This document shows, one piece after another, positions 1 to 7,828 of a stretch of 64,000 nucleotides of DNA. Position 1 is the first letter of the stretch, and the number at the start of each line of letters is the position of its first letter. The position numbers and the translations under genes are program-made. This stretch comes from Sandaracinobacteroides sayramensis (GTDB lineage Bacteria > Pseudomonadota > Alphaproteobacteria > Sphingomonadales > Sphingomonadaceae): contig NZ_JAKLSQ010000024.1 in NCBI RefSeq assembly GCF_022014495.1, forward strand, positions 45,954 to 109,953, in the 5' to 3' direction. Below the pieces are notes generated by a model that had not been told where the DNA came from, searched no databases, and saw only the letters and a program-made list of their open reading frames with translations.

Positions 1-426
1 CACGCGCTGCAGTCGCAATTCTACGAAGGGGAGCGGGCGACCTACATCCGCCGCCTCTCCGGCCGATTCGAACCCGTGGCCCGCCCGGAAGCCGGCGGCT
101 TCGTGGAACGACTCTACAATCGCGGCGAGGCGCTGCTGGGCAATCGGGCGCGCCCGCTGGATGTCGCCCTCCAGAACGCCTCCCCCGCCGAACGGGAACG
201 GATGCTGGCCCAGTGGCAGCCGGCCGCCGCCCGCACCCTGCGCTGGATGTCGCCGCTCAGCGCCAACGGTCGCACGATCGCAATCTGGCTGGCAGTGCTT
301 CTGCAACAGCCTATGCTCTACTGGATATGGGAAATCCTGCCGCTAACCCTGTTCGCGCTTGCAGCAGCCCGCGCTCTGAGGCAGGCGGAAGCCGGAGCAA
401 TCGTTAACGCCCGGCACGGGTGCTGA
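1..426 (+). CDS. Partial membrane protein, possibly CDP-alcohol phosphatidyltransferase family (C-terminal end)
   Basis: The reading frame is open from base 1 to a TGA at 424-426, so the 5' part lies outside the window; 141 residues are visible. The visible part has a polar stretch (roughly residues 1-85) and then one clear hydrophobic segment (about 94-122) before a short basic tail. The catalytic DG-AR-G-D-D motif of CDP-alcohol phosphatidyltransferases would sit upstream and cannot be seen. The assignment rests on overall resemblance to the C-terminal half of such proteins in sphingomonads and is tentative. It ends 41 bases before the next gene, so the two may be co-transcribed. Confidence 0.5.
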   Translation, partial: HALQSQFYEGERATYIRRLSGRFEPVARPEAGGFVERLYNRGEALLGNRARPLDVALQNASPAERERMLAQWQPAAARTLRWMSPLSANGRTIAIWLAVLLQQPMLYWIWEILPLTLFALAAARALRQAEAGAIVNARHGC

Positions 427-467
427 CGCTCAGTTCCGGGGGCAAACAGTTTGAGGAAGTGACGGAC

Positions 468-2549
468 ATGCCTGAAGAAACGACGTCGATCCGAACGTCT
501 TTCCTAGTCGTGAGCCTGTTGTCGCTGGTTTGGCTCGTCTTCGCAAGCTGGTCGCTTTTCCGGGAAGGTTTCCAGCCCGACAGCGTGTCCGACATTCTGC
601 AGATCATGGCGATCCTGCTGTCGCCGGTAGCCGCGCTCTATGCGCTGGCCTCGGCGCTCAGCAACCGCGAGCGGCTGCCGACCCTGCGCGCGCCCGATTC
701 GCTGGAGGAAACCGAAAGCCGCCTGTCGGGCGTCGCCACCCGCATCGAGGCGCTGCGCGGTTCGCTCGCCGGCGAGCTGGAGGGGCTGGCCAACGCCGCC
801 GCCGCGCTGGAAGCGCAGTCGAAAGCCGCGCAGAAGCTGGTGCAGGATCTGGCCAACGCCAGCGCCGCCGCGACCGACGCCAGCCGCTCGCTGCAAGCGA
901 TCGTGCCCGACGCCGTCGAGGCCGCCGAGACTCTGCGTGGAACGCTGGCGGCGACCGGCTCGGAAGCCGAGGCGCAGGCCAGCCGCGCGGAGCTCGCCGC
1001 CTGCACCTTGGGCGAAAGGCTGGGCCTTCTCGGCAGCCAGGGCGAAAGCAGCACGGGCGCCCTCACCCAGGCGCTGGCGCAGCTGGAAGCCCAGGCCGAA
1101 CGCAGCCGCAGCCAGAGCGAGGCGGGAATCCGCGCCATTCGCGGCGAGGCGGACAGCCTGTTCGAAGTGCTGGAAAACACGCTGGTCGCCAAGCGCGACA
1201 CCCTGTCCCGCCAGGGCGAATCCATGGTGCAGCAACTGACCGACGCCTATGGCCGCCTCGAATCACTCGCCAGCGCCTCGGCCGGGCAATTGTCCGCGCG
1301 CCTCGATGCCCTCGGCGAACGGGCGGAGGCGATCGAGGGCCGGCTGAAAGCGCAGACCGCGATCACCGAATCGCTGGCCACTTCGGGCGAGCGCGCCTTC
1401 CAGTTGCTCGACGCCCGCCTCGCCCACAGCAGCGAAACCAGCCGCACCTCGCTGGACCGGCTTTCCGCCCGCGTGCAGGATGTCAGCAGCGAACTGAACC
1501 AGCTGACGCAGCCGCTGAAAGACACGCAGGGCGCGGCGCAGGAACTGGAAACCGCCGTGCTTTCGCTGCGCGAAACCGCGCTGCAGACCGTCGATGTGCT
1601 GGGCCAGACCATTCCGGAACGCACCGTCCACGCCAGCCGCGCCGCCGAGACGCTGGCCTCGGACCTCAATGACCTGATCCGCGCGCTCGACGCCGCCCAC
1701 GCCCGCGCCCTCTCGCTCGCCGACCCGGTCGCCGAAACCCGCGCCGCGCTCGACGCCGCCAGCGCCGATTACAGCAGCCAGCGCAACGCCATCGAAGCCG
1801 CCGGCCAGGCGCTGGTGGTGGAGCTGCAACAGGCCCGCACCCTCATCGGCGAAGTGGAGGAGCAGACGCGCGACACCTCGCTTTCGGCCGCCACCCGCCT
1901 AGTCGACGCCATGGCCCGCGTGCGCGAAGTCGCCACGCAGACCACCGGCACCATGCGCGAGATGCTGGACGGCCTGCTGGCCGAAGCGCGTGAAAGCCTC
2001 TCCACCGCCGCCGACGAGGCGATGCGCCGCAGCTTCGCGGAACCGGTCGCGCAGCGCGCCCGCGAAGCCGAAGCCGCCGCCGCCGCCGCCGCCGAACGCA
2101 CCGCCGGCAGCATGGCCGCCTTGGCCAACACGCTGAAGCTGCTGGAGGAAAAGACCAGCGAGCGGGTCAGCAAGTTCGAGGACGCGCAACAGGCGGACCT
2201 GCTGGCCGCCGCCGCCCTGCTGACCGACCGGCTCTCCAGTTCGTCGGTCTCCATCGCTTCGGCGCTCGGCCGGCCGATGGACGACGTCGACTGGGCGCAG
2301 TGGCGCAAGGGCGAGCGCGGGCTCTTCAACCGCCGCGCGCTGTCGCTGCTGGAAAAGCGCGAAGCGAAGGAGCTGCGCGCGCTTCTGGAAAACGACCCCG
2401 AATTCGCCCGCACCGCCCGCGACTACAGCGCCGCCTTCGAAGCCCTGATCCGCCGCTTCGAAGGCCAGGCCCCGGCGCTTGCGGCGGCGATGCAAGGGTC
2501 CGATCAGGGCCGGCTGGCGGCGGCGCTGAGCGAGGTTCTGGAAAACTGA
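468..2549 (+). CDS. Large membrane-anchored coiled-coil protein of unknown function
   Basis: 693 residues. I chose ATG 468 because GAGGA lies 10 bases upstream; an in-frame GTG at 420 overlaps the previous gene. Two hydrophobic segments (about residues 11-31 and 44-66) should form a hairpin in the inner membrane. About 500 residues follow that are rich in Ala, Glu, Leu, Arg and Gln with heptad-like spacing, as in long coiled coils or methyl-accepting signalling proteins. A distinct C-terminal domain of about 100 residues ends the protein (WRKGERGLFNRRALSLLEKR within it). There is no chemotaxis hairpin and no ATPase motif, so an automatic ATPase label would be unsupported. A scaffold or envelope role is only inference. 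Confidence 0.75.
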   Translation: MPEETTSIRTSFLVVSLLSLVWLVFASWSLFREGFQPDSVSDILQIMAILLSPVAALYALASALSNRERLPTLRAPDSLEETESRLSGVATRIEALRGSLAGELEGLANAAAALEAQSKAAQKLVQDLANASAAATDASRSLQAIVPDAVEAAETLRGTLAATGSEAEAQASRAELAACTLGERLGLLGSQGESSTGALTQALAQLEAQAERSRSQSEAGIRAIRGEADSLFEVLENTLVAKRDTLSRQGESMVQQLTDAYGRLESLASASAGQLSARLDALGERAEAIEGRLKAQTAITESLATSGERAFQLLDARLAHSSETSRTSLDRLSARVQDVSSELNQLTQPLKDTQGAAQELETAVLSLRETALQTVDVLGQTIPERTVHASRAAETLASDLNDLIRALDAAHARALSLADPVAETRAALDAASADYSSQRNAIEAAGQALVVELQQARTLIGEVEEQTRDTSLSAATRLVDAMARVREVATQTTGTMREMLDGLLAEARESLSTAADEAMRRSFAEPVAQRAREAEAAAAAAAERTAGSMAALANTLKLLEEKTSERVSKFEDAQQADLLAAAALLTDRLSSSSVSIASALGRPMDDVDWAQWRKGERGLFNRRALSLLEKREAKELRALLENDPEFARTARDYSAAFEALIRRFEGQAPALAAAMQGSDQGRLAAALSEVLEN

Positions 2550-2561
2550 ACGAAACCTTCT

Positions 2562-2584
2562 CCCTCCCCCCATCGGGGGGAGGG
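2562..2584. repeat. GC-rich perfect hairpin downstream of the coiled-coil gene
   Basis: CCCTCCCCCC at 2562-2571 pairs exactly with GGGGGGAGGG at 2575-2584 around a 3-base loop, 12 bases after the stop codon. There is no T-tract. It resembles the short C/G palindromes often dispersed between genes in sphingomonads and may act as a 3' stabiliser or weak terminator. Confidence 0.55.
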
Positions 2585-2700
2585 TCGGGGAGGGGGAGCG
2601 GCGCGCGCAAATCTTATGCCGCCGATTCGTTGCAAAAGACCCACGCACACCCTATCTTCCAACCGACCGAATCGAACGATTCGCCCATTTGGAAGCCACT

Positions 2701-2952
2701 ATGCAAACCATCACTGCGAATGAAGCCAAAACCCGCTTCGGCGAGCTGATCGACCGGGTGCAGCGCGAACCCGTTCGGGTGACGCGCCGCAACAGGGTCG
2801 TGAGCGTGATGGTTTCGGCGGCGGATTATGCTGCCATGCGCGCCTTCTATGCAGACCGGCTTGCGCGCAACTTGCAGGAAACCGCCCGCGAAGCCGCCGA
2901 CAAGGGGTTGACGGCCGACGAGCTTGACCGCCTGCTCGCCGATGAAGGGTGA
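2701..2952 (+). CDS. Phd/YefM-family antitoxin
   Basis: 83 residues. The start is ATG 2701, with GGAAG five bases upstream; an in-frame TTG at 2689 is less likely. The N-terminus reads TITANEAKTRFGELIDRVQ, followed by a basic strand and VVSVMVSAADYAAM. This is the typical Phd/YefM fold that binds operator DNA as a dimer; the C-terminal tail neutralises the toxin. The gene overlaps the PIN-domain toxin by 11 bases, the usual antitoxin-first order. The pair is expected to repress its own promoter, which would lie in 2585-2690. Confidence 0.9.
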   Translation: MQTITANEAKTRFGELIDRVQREPVRVTRRNRVVSVMVSAADYAAMRAFYADRLARNLQETAREAADKGLTADELDRLLADEG

Positions 2953-3367
2953 AGCTTTCGTCCTCGACACCAATGTCCTGATCAGCGCGGCGCTTGCCGC
3001 GAATTCCCCTCCAGCTCAAGTCACGCTTTGGGTGATCGCGTACGGGCGTCTGCTTTTCTCCGAGGAAACCTTCACGGAATTCCGGACTCGCCTGTGGCGC
3101 CCGAAGTTCGACAAATATCTGACGATCGAGCGGCGTAACCAACTGCTGCACGACTTCAGCGCCATCGCCGACTGGGCCGACATAAGCCAAATATCCACAC
3201 CCGCCCCCAGCCGCGACCCTAACGACGACATGTTCGTGCAAACAGCAATCGCCGGCACAGCACGCTGGCTGGTGAGCGGTGACAGGGATTTGCTGGAGAT
3301 ACCGCCATTCGAAGGCGTGACCATCTTGTCGCCGGCGGATTTGTTGGGGAAGATACTTCCAAAATAG
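2942..3367 (+). CDS. PIN-domain toxin (COG1569-type ribonuclease)
   Basis: 141 residues from ATG 2942, which sits inside the end of the antitoxin gene (translational coupling). The PIN signature FVLDTNVLISAAL opens the protein (Asp9), with further acidic residues in the SEETFTEFR region, at RDPNDD (about 91-96) and at SGDRDLL (114-116). These are the metal ligands of PIN-family endoribonucleases. It resembles the family of putative toxin components paired with Phd antitoxins; the predicted activity is RNA cleavage when the antitoxin is degraded. The RNA target cannot be read from sequence. Confidence 0.9.
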   Translation: MKGEAFVLDTNVLISAALAANSPPAQVTLWVIAYGRLLFSEETFTEFRTRLWRPKFDKYLTIERRNQLLHDFSAIADWADISQISTPAPSRDPNDDMFVQTAIAGTARWLVSGDRDLLEIPPFEGVTILSPADLLGKILPK

Positions 3368-3448
3368 GAAGCATATTGAATATCTTATGAAAATATACTA
3401 TAAACTAACGATAAATATTTAAATTAAGGATTTTAGAGGTGGCTTCGT

Positions 3449-4342
3449 GTGATTGAATGGATACTCGGTCAGTTACGACGTCTATTACGACGCCCATCTT
3501 CAACAGGAGCAAAAGAACGGCTATCCGAACAAGGCTCCGGGAGTGAGGAAAATAGCAAGACCTACGGCGCGTCTTCACCACCACCAAGCACATCCATAAA
3601 ATATATGAGACAACCAGCGCATTCAGCAAAATCGGATGGCGCCAACGACTCTTCGAAAAAAGCGACAGAAAAGAACACTTCATATTACAATAATAAACAG
3701 AAATCGAAAGGGGAAAAATCGAAAAAATCCAAGAAGTCTAAATATACTTCGACCGGATCAAATTCTTCCTATTTTTCTTCAAACACTATTGATAATCTAA
3801 TAGACGGTCTTCCAAATAGGACAATGAGTGAACTTAGACAACAGTGGTTGAATGCCGTACGCCATCCAAATAACAACCCTCAGATTATAAGATTTCGAAA
3901 AGCCCTATTGGACGAATGGGCAAAACGTGCACGTTATGCAAAAACGCCTGCCGACTATTTTCGCTGGCCATCTACGAAAGCAGGAAGCGGTGCTGGTTCA
4001 AGCTCCATTGACTATAGAGAGCAAGGTCTTCTCAAATTCATGGGCTATCAAGTGGGTGCTGTCGATGGGGAAAGCTCACACACTCGACAACAAATTTTGG
4101 ATGCTGTTTTTACAAGTGATCTCCCACCTGTAAACGATATAAACTATATGAAAGCATGGGGTGATAGCCGTTCGCCACAACGCCTTAAGCGACTTGCTGA
4201 GGAATTGGCGCGGTTTTCGAGAAATGCAAAAAGCAAGCGTTCAGCTAATATGGATATTGCAGTAGCAGATTGGGAGGAAGATCTCACCTATTTATATGAA
4301 AATTATTACAAAAGAAGATTTAATTTTTCATGGCCGCAGTGA
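3449..4342 (+). CDS. AT-rich gene of unknown function, probably horizontally acquired
   Basis: 297 residues from GTG 3449, with GAGGT about 9 bases upstream. I do not recognise a named family. Layout: a short amphipathic N-terminus (1-17); a Ser/Lys/Asn-rich low-complexity linker (about 18-110) with runs such as KSKGEKSKKSKKSKY; a helical segment (about 110-155, LRQQWLNAVRHP then ALLDEWAKRAR); and a C-terminal domain (about 180-290) with GLLKFMGYQVG, an LPPV turn, RLAEELARFSRNAKSKR and a final WEEDLTYLYENYY. Sampled stretches are about 32-45% GC, against roughly 65% or more in the flanking housekeeping genes. The intergenic bases on both sides are also AT-rich. Together with the adjacent toxin-antitoxin pair this looks like a small acquired segment. 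Confidence 0.75.
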   Translation: MIEWILGQLRRLLRRPSSTGAKERLSEQGSGSEENSKTYGASSPPPSTSIKYMRQPAHSAKSDGANDSSKKATEKNTSYYNNKQKSKGEKSKKSKKSKYTSTGSNSSYFSSNTIDNLIDGLPNRTMSELRQQWLNAVRHPNNNPQIIRFRKALLDEWAKRARYAKTPADYFRWPSTKAGSGAGSSSIDYREQGLLKFMGYQVGAVDGESSHTRQQILDAVFTSDLPPVNDINYMKAWGDSRSPQRLKRLAEELARFSRNAKSKRSANMDIAVADWEEDLTYLYENYYKRRFNFSWPQ

Positions 4343-4396
4343 GTTTATATATTTAATTGTCAGTTTAATTAATTGAATTTATCTTTATTCCTGTCC

Positions 4397-4663
4397 TCAA
4401 AACAGCGTAACCGTTTCCAAATCCGCCCGCGTGATCCACCCGAACTCCCAGTTCAGCCAGAACAGACCGAACAGCAGCGCGGAAATAAGTGTCGTCCACA
4501 ACAGCTTCCTCGGCATCGAAACCGAATGCGGAGCGCTCGGCGCCTGCCCCGGCACTTCCGCCTCGCCCAGCTCGGCGGAGGTCTTCACGCCATAGGGCAG
4601 CACCAAGAACAGGGTGAACACCCAGAACAGGAAGTAGATCGCCAGCGCGGAATACCAGGGCAT
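4397..4663 (-). CDS. DUF1467 family inner-membrane protein
   Basis: 88 residues with two hydrophobic helices, about 5-24 (ALAIYFLFWVFTLFLVLPYG) and 54-74, separated by a polar loop containing EVPGQAPSAP. This matches the alphaproteobacterial DUF1467 family in length and layout; function unknown. It is the last gene of the leftward nuo-birA-coaX-rnj unit and starts 10 bases after the RNase J stop. Its stop falls next to the AT-rich segment, so that segment's right edge lies near 4343-4396. Confidence 0.85.
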   Translation of the reverse strand: MPWYSALAIYFLFWVFTLFLVLPYGVKTSAELGEAEVPGQAPSAPHSVSMPRKLLWTTLISALLFGLFWLNWEFGWITRADLETVTLF

Positions 4664-4673
4664 GGCCGGCCGC

Positions 4674-6326
4674 CTAGACGCTGATGATCTGCACGTCGGT
4701 CGGGGGCTTCTTCCCCGTCCACTGCCGCGCCACGCGGCGCACCGCGATCTTCAGTTCGTCCTCCAGCCGCCGCCGGTCCTTCAGGCCCACCTTGGCGAAG
4801 GTGGTGGCGGCGGCCTCTACGGCCTCCGCCAGAAAGGCTTCCTCATCCTCTTCCACCGGCACGCCCTTGGCGATCACCACCGGCTCCGCCGCCAGCCTGC
4901 CCTTGCCGCCCACCACCAGGGTCACCACCATATGGCCTGACCACGCCATCTTGCGGCGACTGGCGATGGTGGCGCCATCGGCCGGCAGGATCACATCGCC
5001 GTCCAGCACCAGCCGGCCATGGGGCTCATGGCTCACCACTTCCGGCTTGCCGGGCGCCAGCCGGATGGCGGCGCCGTTCACCGGCACGATCGCCTGCGGC
5101 ACGCCGGCTTCCAGCGCGATTCGGGCATGCTCTTCCATATGCCGGCGCTCGCCATGCACCGGCACGGCGATCCGGGGCCTTATCCAGCCATACATCGCTT
5201 CCAGTTCCGGCCGCCCGGGGTGGCCCGACACATGCACATGCGCCTGCCGGTCGCCGATAATCTCGATTCCGCGCGCCGCCAGCGCATTCTGCACCCGGCC
5301 GATCGCCAGTTCATTGCCCGGAATCTGCTTGGAGGAATAAACGACGAGGTCGCCCGCTTCCAGCTTGATCGGGTGGGTGCCCTCGGCGATGCGGGCCAGC
5401 GCCGCCTGCGGCTCGCCCTGCGTGCCCGTCGCCACCAGCAGCAGCTTTTCGGGCGGGTGCGAGGCGGCCGCCTCCCAGCTCATCGGCTCGGGGAAGTCGC
5501 GCAGATAGCCGGTCGCCTTCGCCACTTGCAGGATTCGCTCCAGCGAGCGCCCCACCAGCACCAGCCGCCGCCCGGTCGCCTTCGCCACTTCCCCCAGCGT
5601 GTGCAGCCTTGTGGCGTTGGAAGCGAAGGTGGTCACCAGCACGCGGCCCCTGCGGCGGCTCTTCACCAGCTGCATCAGCCCGTCGAACACCTGGCTTTCC
5701 GATCCGGAGGGCAAGGGATTGAAGACATTGGTGGAGTCGCCCACCAGCGCCAGCGTGCCCTCCCCGCCATTGGCGCCGATCGCCATCAGTTCCTCGGCGC
5801 TCGCCGGGTCGCCCAGGATCGGCCGGTCGTCCAGCTTCCAGTCGCCGGTGTGGAACAGCCGGCCGTGCGGCGTGTCGATCACCAGCCCATTGCCTTCGGG
5901 AATGCTGTGCGCCAGCGCCACATAGCGGGCGCGGAACGGCCCCAGCGCCACCTCGCCGCCCATCGGCACCACATTCAGCTTCACGTCGCCCGCCAACCCC
6001 TCATCCTCCAGCTTGCGGCGGATCAGCCCGGCTGTGAAAGGGGTCGCATACAGCGGCACGCCCAGATCGCCCGCCAGATAGGGGATGGCGCCGATATGGT
6101 CCTCATGGCCATGCGTCAGCAGCACGCCCAGCAGATCCTCGCGCCGGTCCTCGATGAACTGCAGGTCGGGCAGCACCAGCTCGATCCCCGGCAGCGAAGG
6201 GTCGCCGAAGGTCATGCCCAGGTCGCACATGATCCATTTGCCGCGACAGCCGTAGAGATTGACGTTCATGCCGATCTCCCCCGAGCCGCCCAGCGGCAGG
6301 AAGATCAATTCATCGCCTGGTTTCAA
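4674..6326 (-). CDS. rnj: Ribonuclease J
   Basis: 550 residues, the usual length. The metallo-beta-lactamase motif HGHEDH lies at 72-77, with PLGGSGEIGMN at the N-terminus and GDWKLD further on. The C-terminal part carries the beta-CASP features (STNVFNPLPSGSE; HVHVSGHPGRPELEAMY; VPVHGERRHMEEHARIA). RNase J combines endonuclease and 5'-3' exonuclease activity in rRNA maturation and mRNA decay, using two zinc ions. It follows coaX by three bases and is followed by the DUF1467 gene, an order common in alphaproteobacteria. Confidence 0.95.
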   Translation of the reverse strand: MKPGDELIFLPLGGSGEIGMNVNLYGCRGKWIMCDLGMTFGDPSLPGIELVLPDLQFIEDRREDLLGVLLTHGHEDHIGAIPYLAGDLGVPLYATPFTAGLIRRKLEDEGLAGDVKLNVVPMGGEVALGPFRARYVALAHSIPEGNGLVIDTPHGRLFHTGDWKLDDRPILGDPASAEELMAIGANGGEGTLALVGDSTNVFNPLPSGSESQVFDGLMQLVKSRRRGRVLVTTFASNATRLHTLGEVAKATGRRLVLVGRSLERILQVAKATGYLRDFPEPMSWEAAASHPPEKLLLVATGTQGEPQAALARIAEGTHPIKLEAGDLVVYSSKQIPGNELAIGRVQNALAARGIEIIGDRQAHVHVSGHPGRPELEAMYGWIRPRIAVPVHGERRHMEEHARIALEAGVPQAIVPVNGAAIRLAPGKPEVVSHEPHGRLVLDGDVILPADGATIASRRKMAWSGHMVVTLVVGGKGRLAAEPVVIAKGVPVEEDEEAFLAEAVEAAATTFAKVGLKDRRRLEDELKIAVRRVARQWTGKKPPTDVQIISV

Positions 6327-6329
6327 TTC

Positions 6330-7112
6330 CTAATCCTTGCGGTTGCGCGCGTGAATCCGGACGAGGCCCTTCACCGTCAAGTCCGGGTCCACATGCTGGA
6401 TTGCGTCGCTATGACGGCTGAAGAGCGTTGCGAGGCCGCCCGTCGCGATCACCGTGGTGGGTCGGCCGATTTCCGCCTGCATGCGCTTCACGAGGCCTTC
6501 GATCAAGCCCACATAACCCCAGAACACGCCCGACTGCATCGCGTGCACGGTGCCCTTGCCGATCACCCCCCGCCCTTCCGGCGGCGGCTCGACGGCGATG
6601 CGCGGCAGCTTCGCCGCCGCCTGGTAGAGCGCGTCCATGGAAAGATTGATGCCCGGCGCGATCACCCCGCCCTCATAACCACCGGCGGCGGAAACCACGT
6701 CGAAGGTGGTGGCGGTGCCGAAATCTATGATGATGAGGTCGCCCGGCCATTGCAGATGCGCCGCCACCGCGTTCACGATCCGGTCGGCGCCCACTTCCGC
6801 CGGGTTCGGCAGGTTCACGGGCATGCCATAATCCACCCCCGGCGCGCCCACCACCAGCGGCTCCACATTGGCGAAGCGGCGGGAAAGGCCACGCAGGTTG
6901 AACAGCGTCTGCGGAACGACGCTGGCGATCACCACGTCGCGGATCGCCGAACGCTCCACCCCCTCCATCTGCATCGACTGGTTCAGCCACACGGCATATT
7001 CGTCCGCCGTGCGCTTGCTGTCGGTCGCGATCCGCCAGCGCCAACGGATCGCCTCGCCCTCCACCAGCGCGAACATGATGTTGGTGTTGCCAACGTCTAT
7101 CGCCAGAAGCAT
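6330..7112 (-). CDS. coaX: Type III pantothenate kinase
   Basis: 260 residues. CoaX catalyses the first step of coenzyme A synthesis, ATP-dependent phosphorylation of pantothenate. DVGNTN at 6-11 is the ATP-binding P-loop-like motif of the ASKHA fold; [24 protein letters not shown] and [12 protein letters not shown] are the conserved family blocks. I chose ATG 7112 because it overlaps the birA stop by one base (TGATG) and gives the family length. A longer frame continues upstream but runs through birA. Type III enzymes are resistant to CoA feedback and commonly need a monovalent cation. Confidence 0.95.
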   Translation of the reverse strand: MLLAIDVGNTNIMFALVEGEAIRWRWRIATDSKRTADEYAVWLNQSMQMEGVERSAIRDVVIASVVPQTLFNLRGLSRRFANVEPLVVGAPGVDYGMPVNLPNPAEVGADRIVNAVAAHLQWPGDLIIIDFGTATTFDVVSAAGGYEGGVIAPGINLSMDALYQAAAKLPRIAVEPPPEGRGVIGKGTVHAMQSGVFWGYVGLIEGLVKRMQAEIGRPTTVIATGGLATLFSRHSDAIQHVDPDLTVKGLVRIHARNRKD

Positions 7113-7828
7113 CAGCCATCCTCCCGGGGCGGCGGCGCGCCCCAAATATCGCCCGCGTGAATCACATGCCGCCGCCCGCCCGCCGCATCCAGCAGCAGCG
7201 CGCCATCGGCGGCGATGCCTGCGAACCGCCCCTCGATCCGCCCTTCCGGCCCGGTCGCCCAAAGCGCCGTTCCAACGGCATGTGCCCGCGCCAGCCAGTC
7301 CGTTCGAATGGCCTCGAATCCCTCGCCCCGCCATTGCGCCCGCCGTTTCGCGAAGCTTTCGGCCAGCCGTTCACCGAACGCCGCCGCATCCGCGGCAACC
7401 CCGAAATCGGCAAGCGCCGCGGTCGGCCTGTCCGGCAGCATCGGCGCCTCGGCCAGATTGACGCCGACCCCCAGGATCAGAACATCGCCTTCCCGCTCCA
7501 GCAGGATGCCAGACATCTTGGCGCCCGCCAGCAGCACATCGTTCGGCCACTTCAACTGCAGCAGCGCCGGGTCCAGCAGAGAGCCGGCCAGATCGTGCAG
7601 CGCCAGCGCCGCCACGAACCCAAGCTCCGCCGGATTGCCTTCCCCCGGCTGCGGCCGGATCAGGCCGGACATGGCGAGATTGCCCTCCGGCATCCGCCAG
7701 GCCCGCCCCATGCGCCCGCGCCCGGCCGTCTGCCGGTCGGCGCGAACCCACTGGCCGTCTCGCAGATTGTCGGCATTGGCTCGAATCCAGTCGCTGGTCG
7801 AGCCGGTTTCTGCGAGGTGAAGGATCAG
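7112..7828 (-). CDS. birA: Biotin--[acetyl-CoA-carboxylase] ligase, probably a CTG start
   Basis: About 238 residues. The enzyme activates biotin as biotinyl-AMP and attaches it to the carboxyl carrier protein of acetyl-CoA carboxylase. Family blocks are [52 protein letters not shown] and ILGVGVNL. The N-terminal DNA-binding domain of E. coli BirA is absent, so this is a monofunctional ligase. No ATG, GTG or TTG lies near the expected N-terminus. A CTG at 7828-7826 overlaps the nuoN stop (CTGA) and sits exactly where the homologous region begins. An alternative is a start far inside nuoN, which would add residues that look like nuoN read out of frame. Confidence 0.85.
   Translation of the reverse strand: MILHLAETGSTSDWIRANADNLRDGQWVRADRQTAGRGRMGRAWRMPEGNLAMSGLIRPQPGEGNPAELGFVAALALHDLAGSLLDPALLQLKWPNDVLLAGAKMSGILLEREGDVLILGVGVNLAEAPMLPDRPTAALADFGVAADAAAFGERLAESFAKRRAQWRGEGFEAIRTDWLARAHAVGTALWATGPEGRIEGRFAGIAADGALLLDAAGGRRHVIHAGDIWGAPPPREDG

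Noticed and set aside
5019-7160. Plus-strand open frame of about 700 codons opposite rnj and coaX
   Set aside because: Antisense shadow of two clear genes; no ribosome site or recognisable motif.
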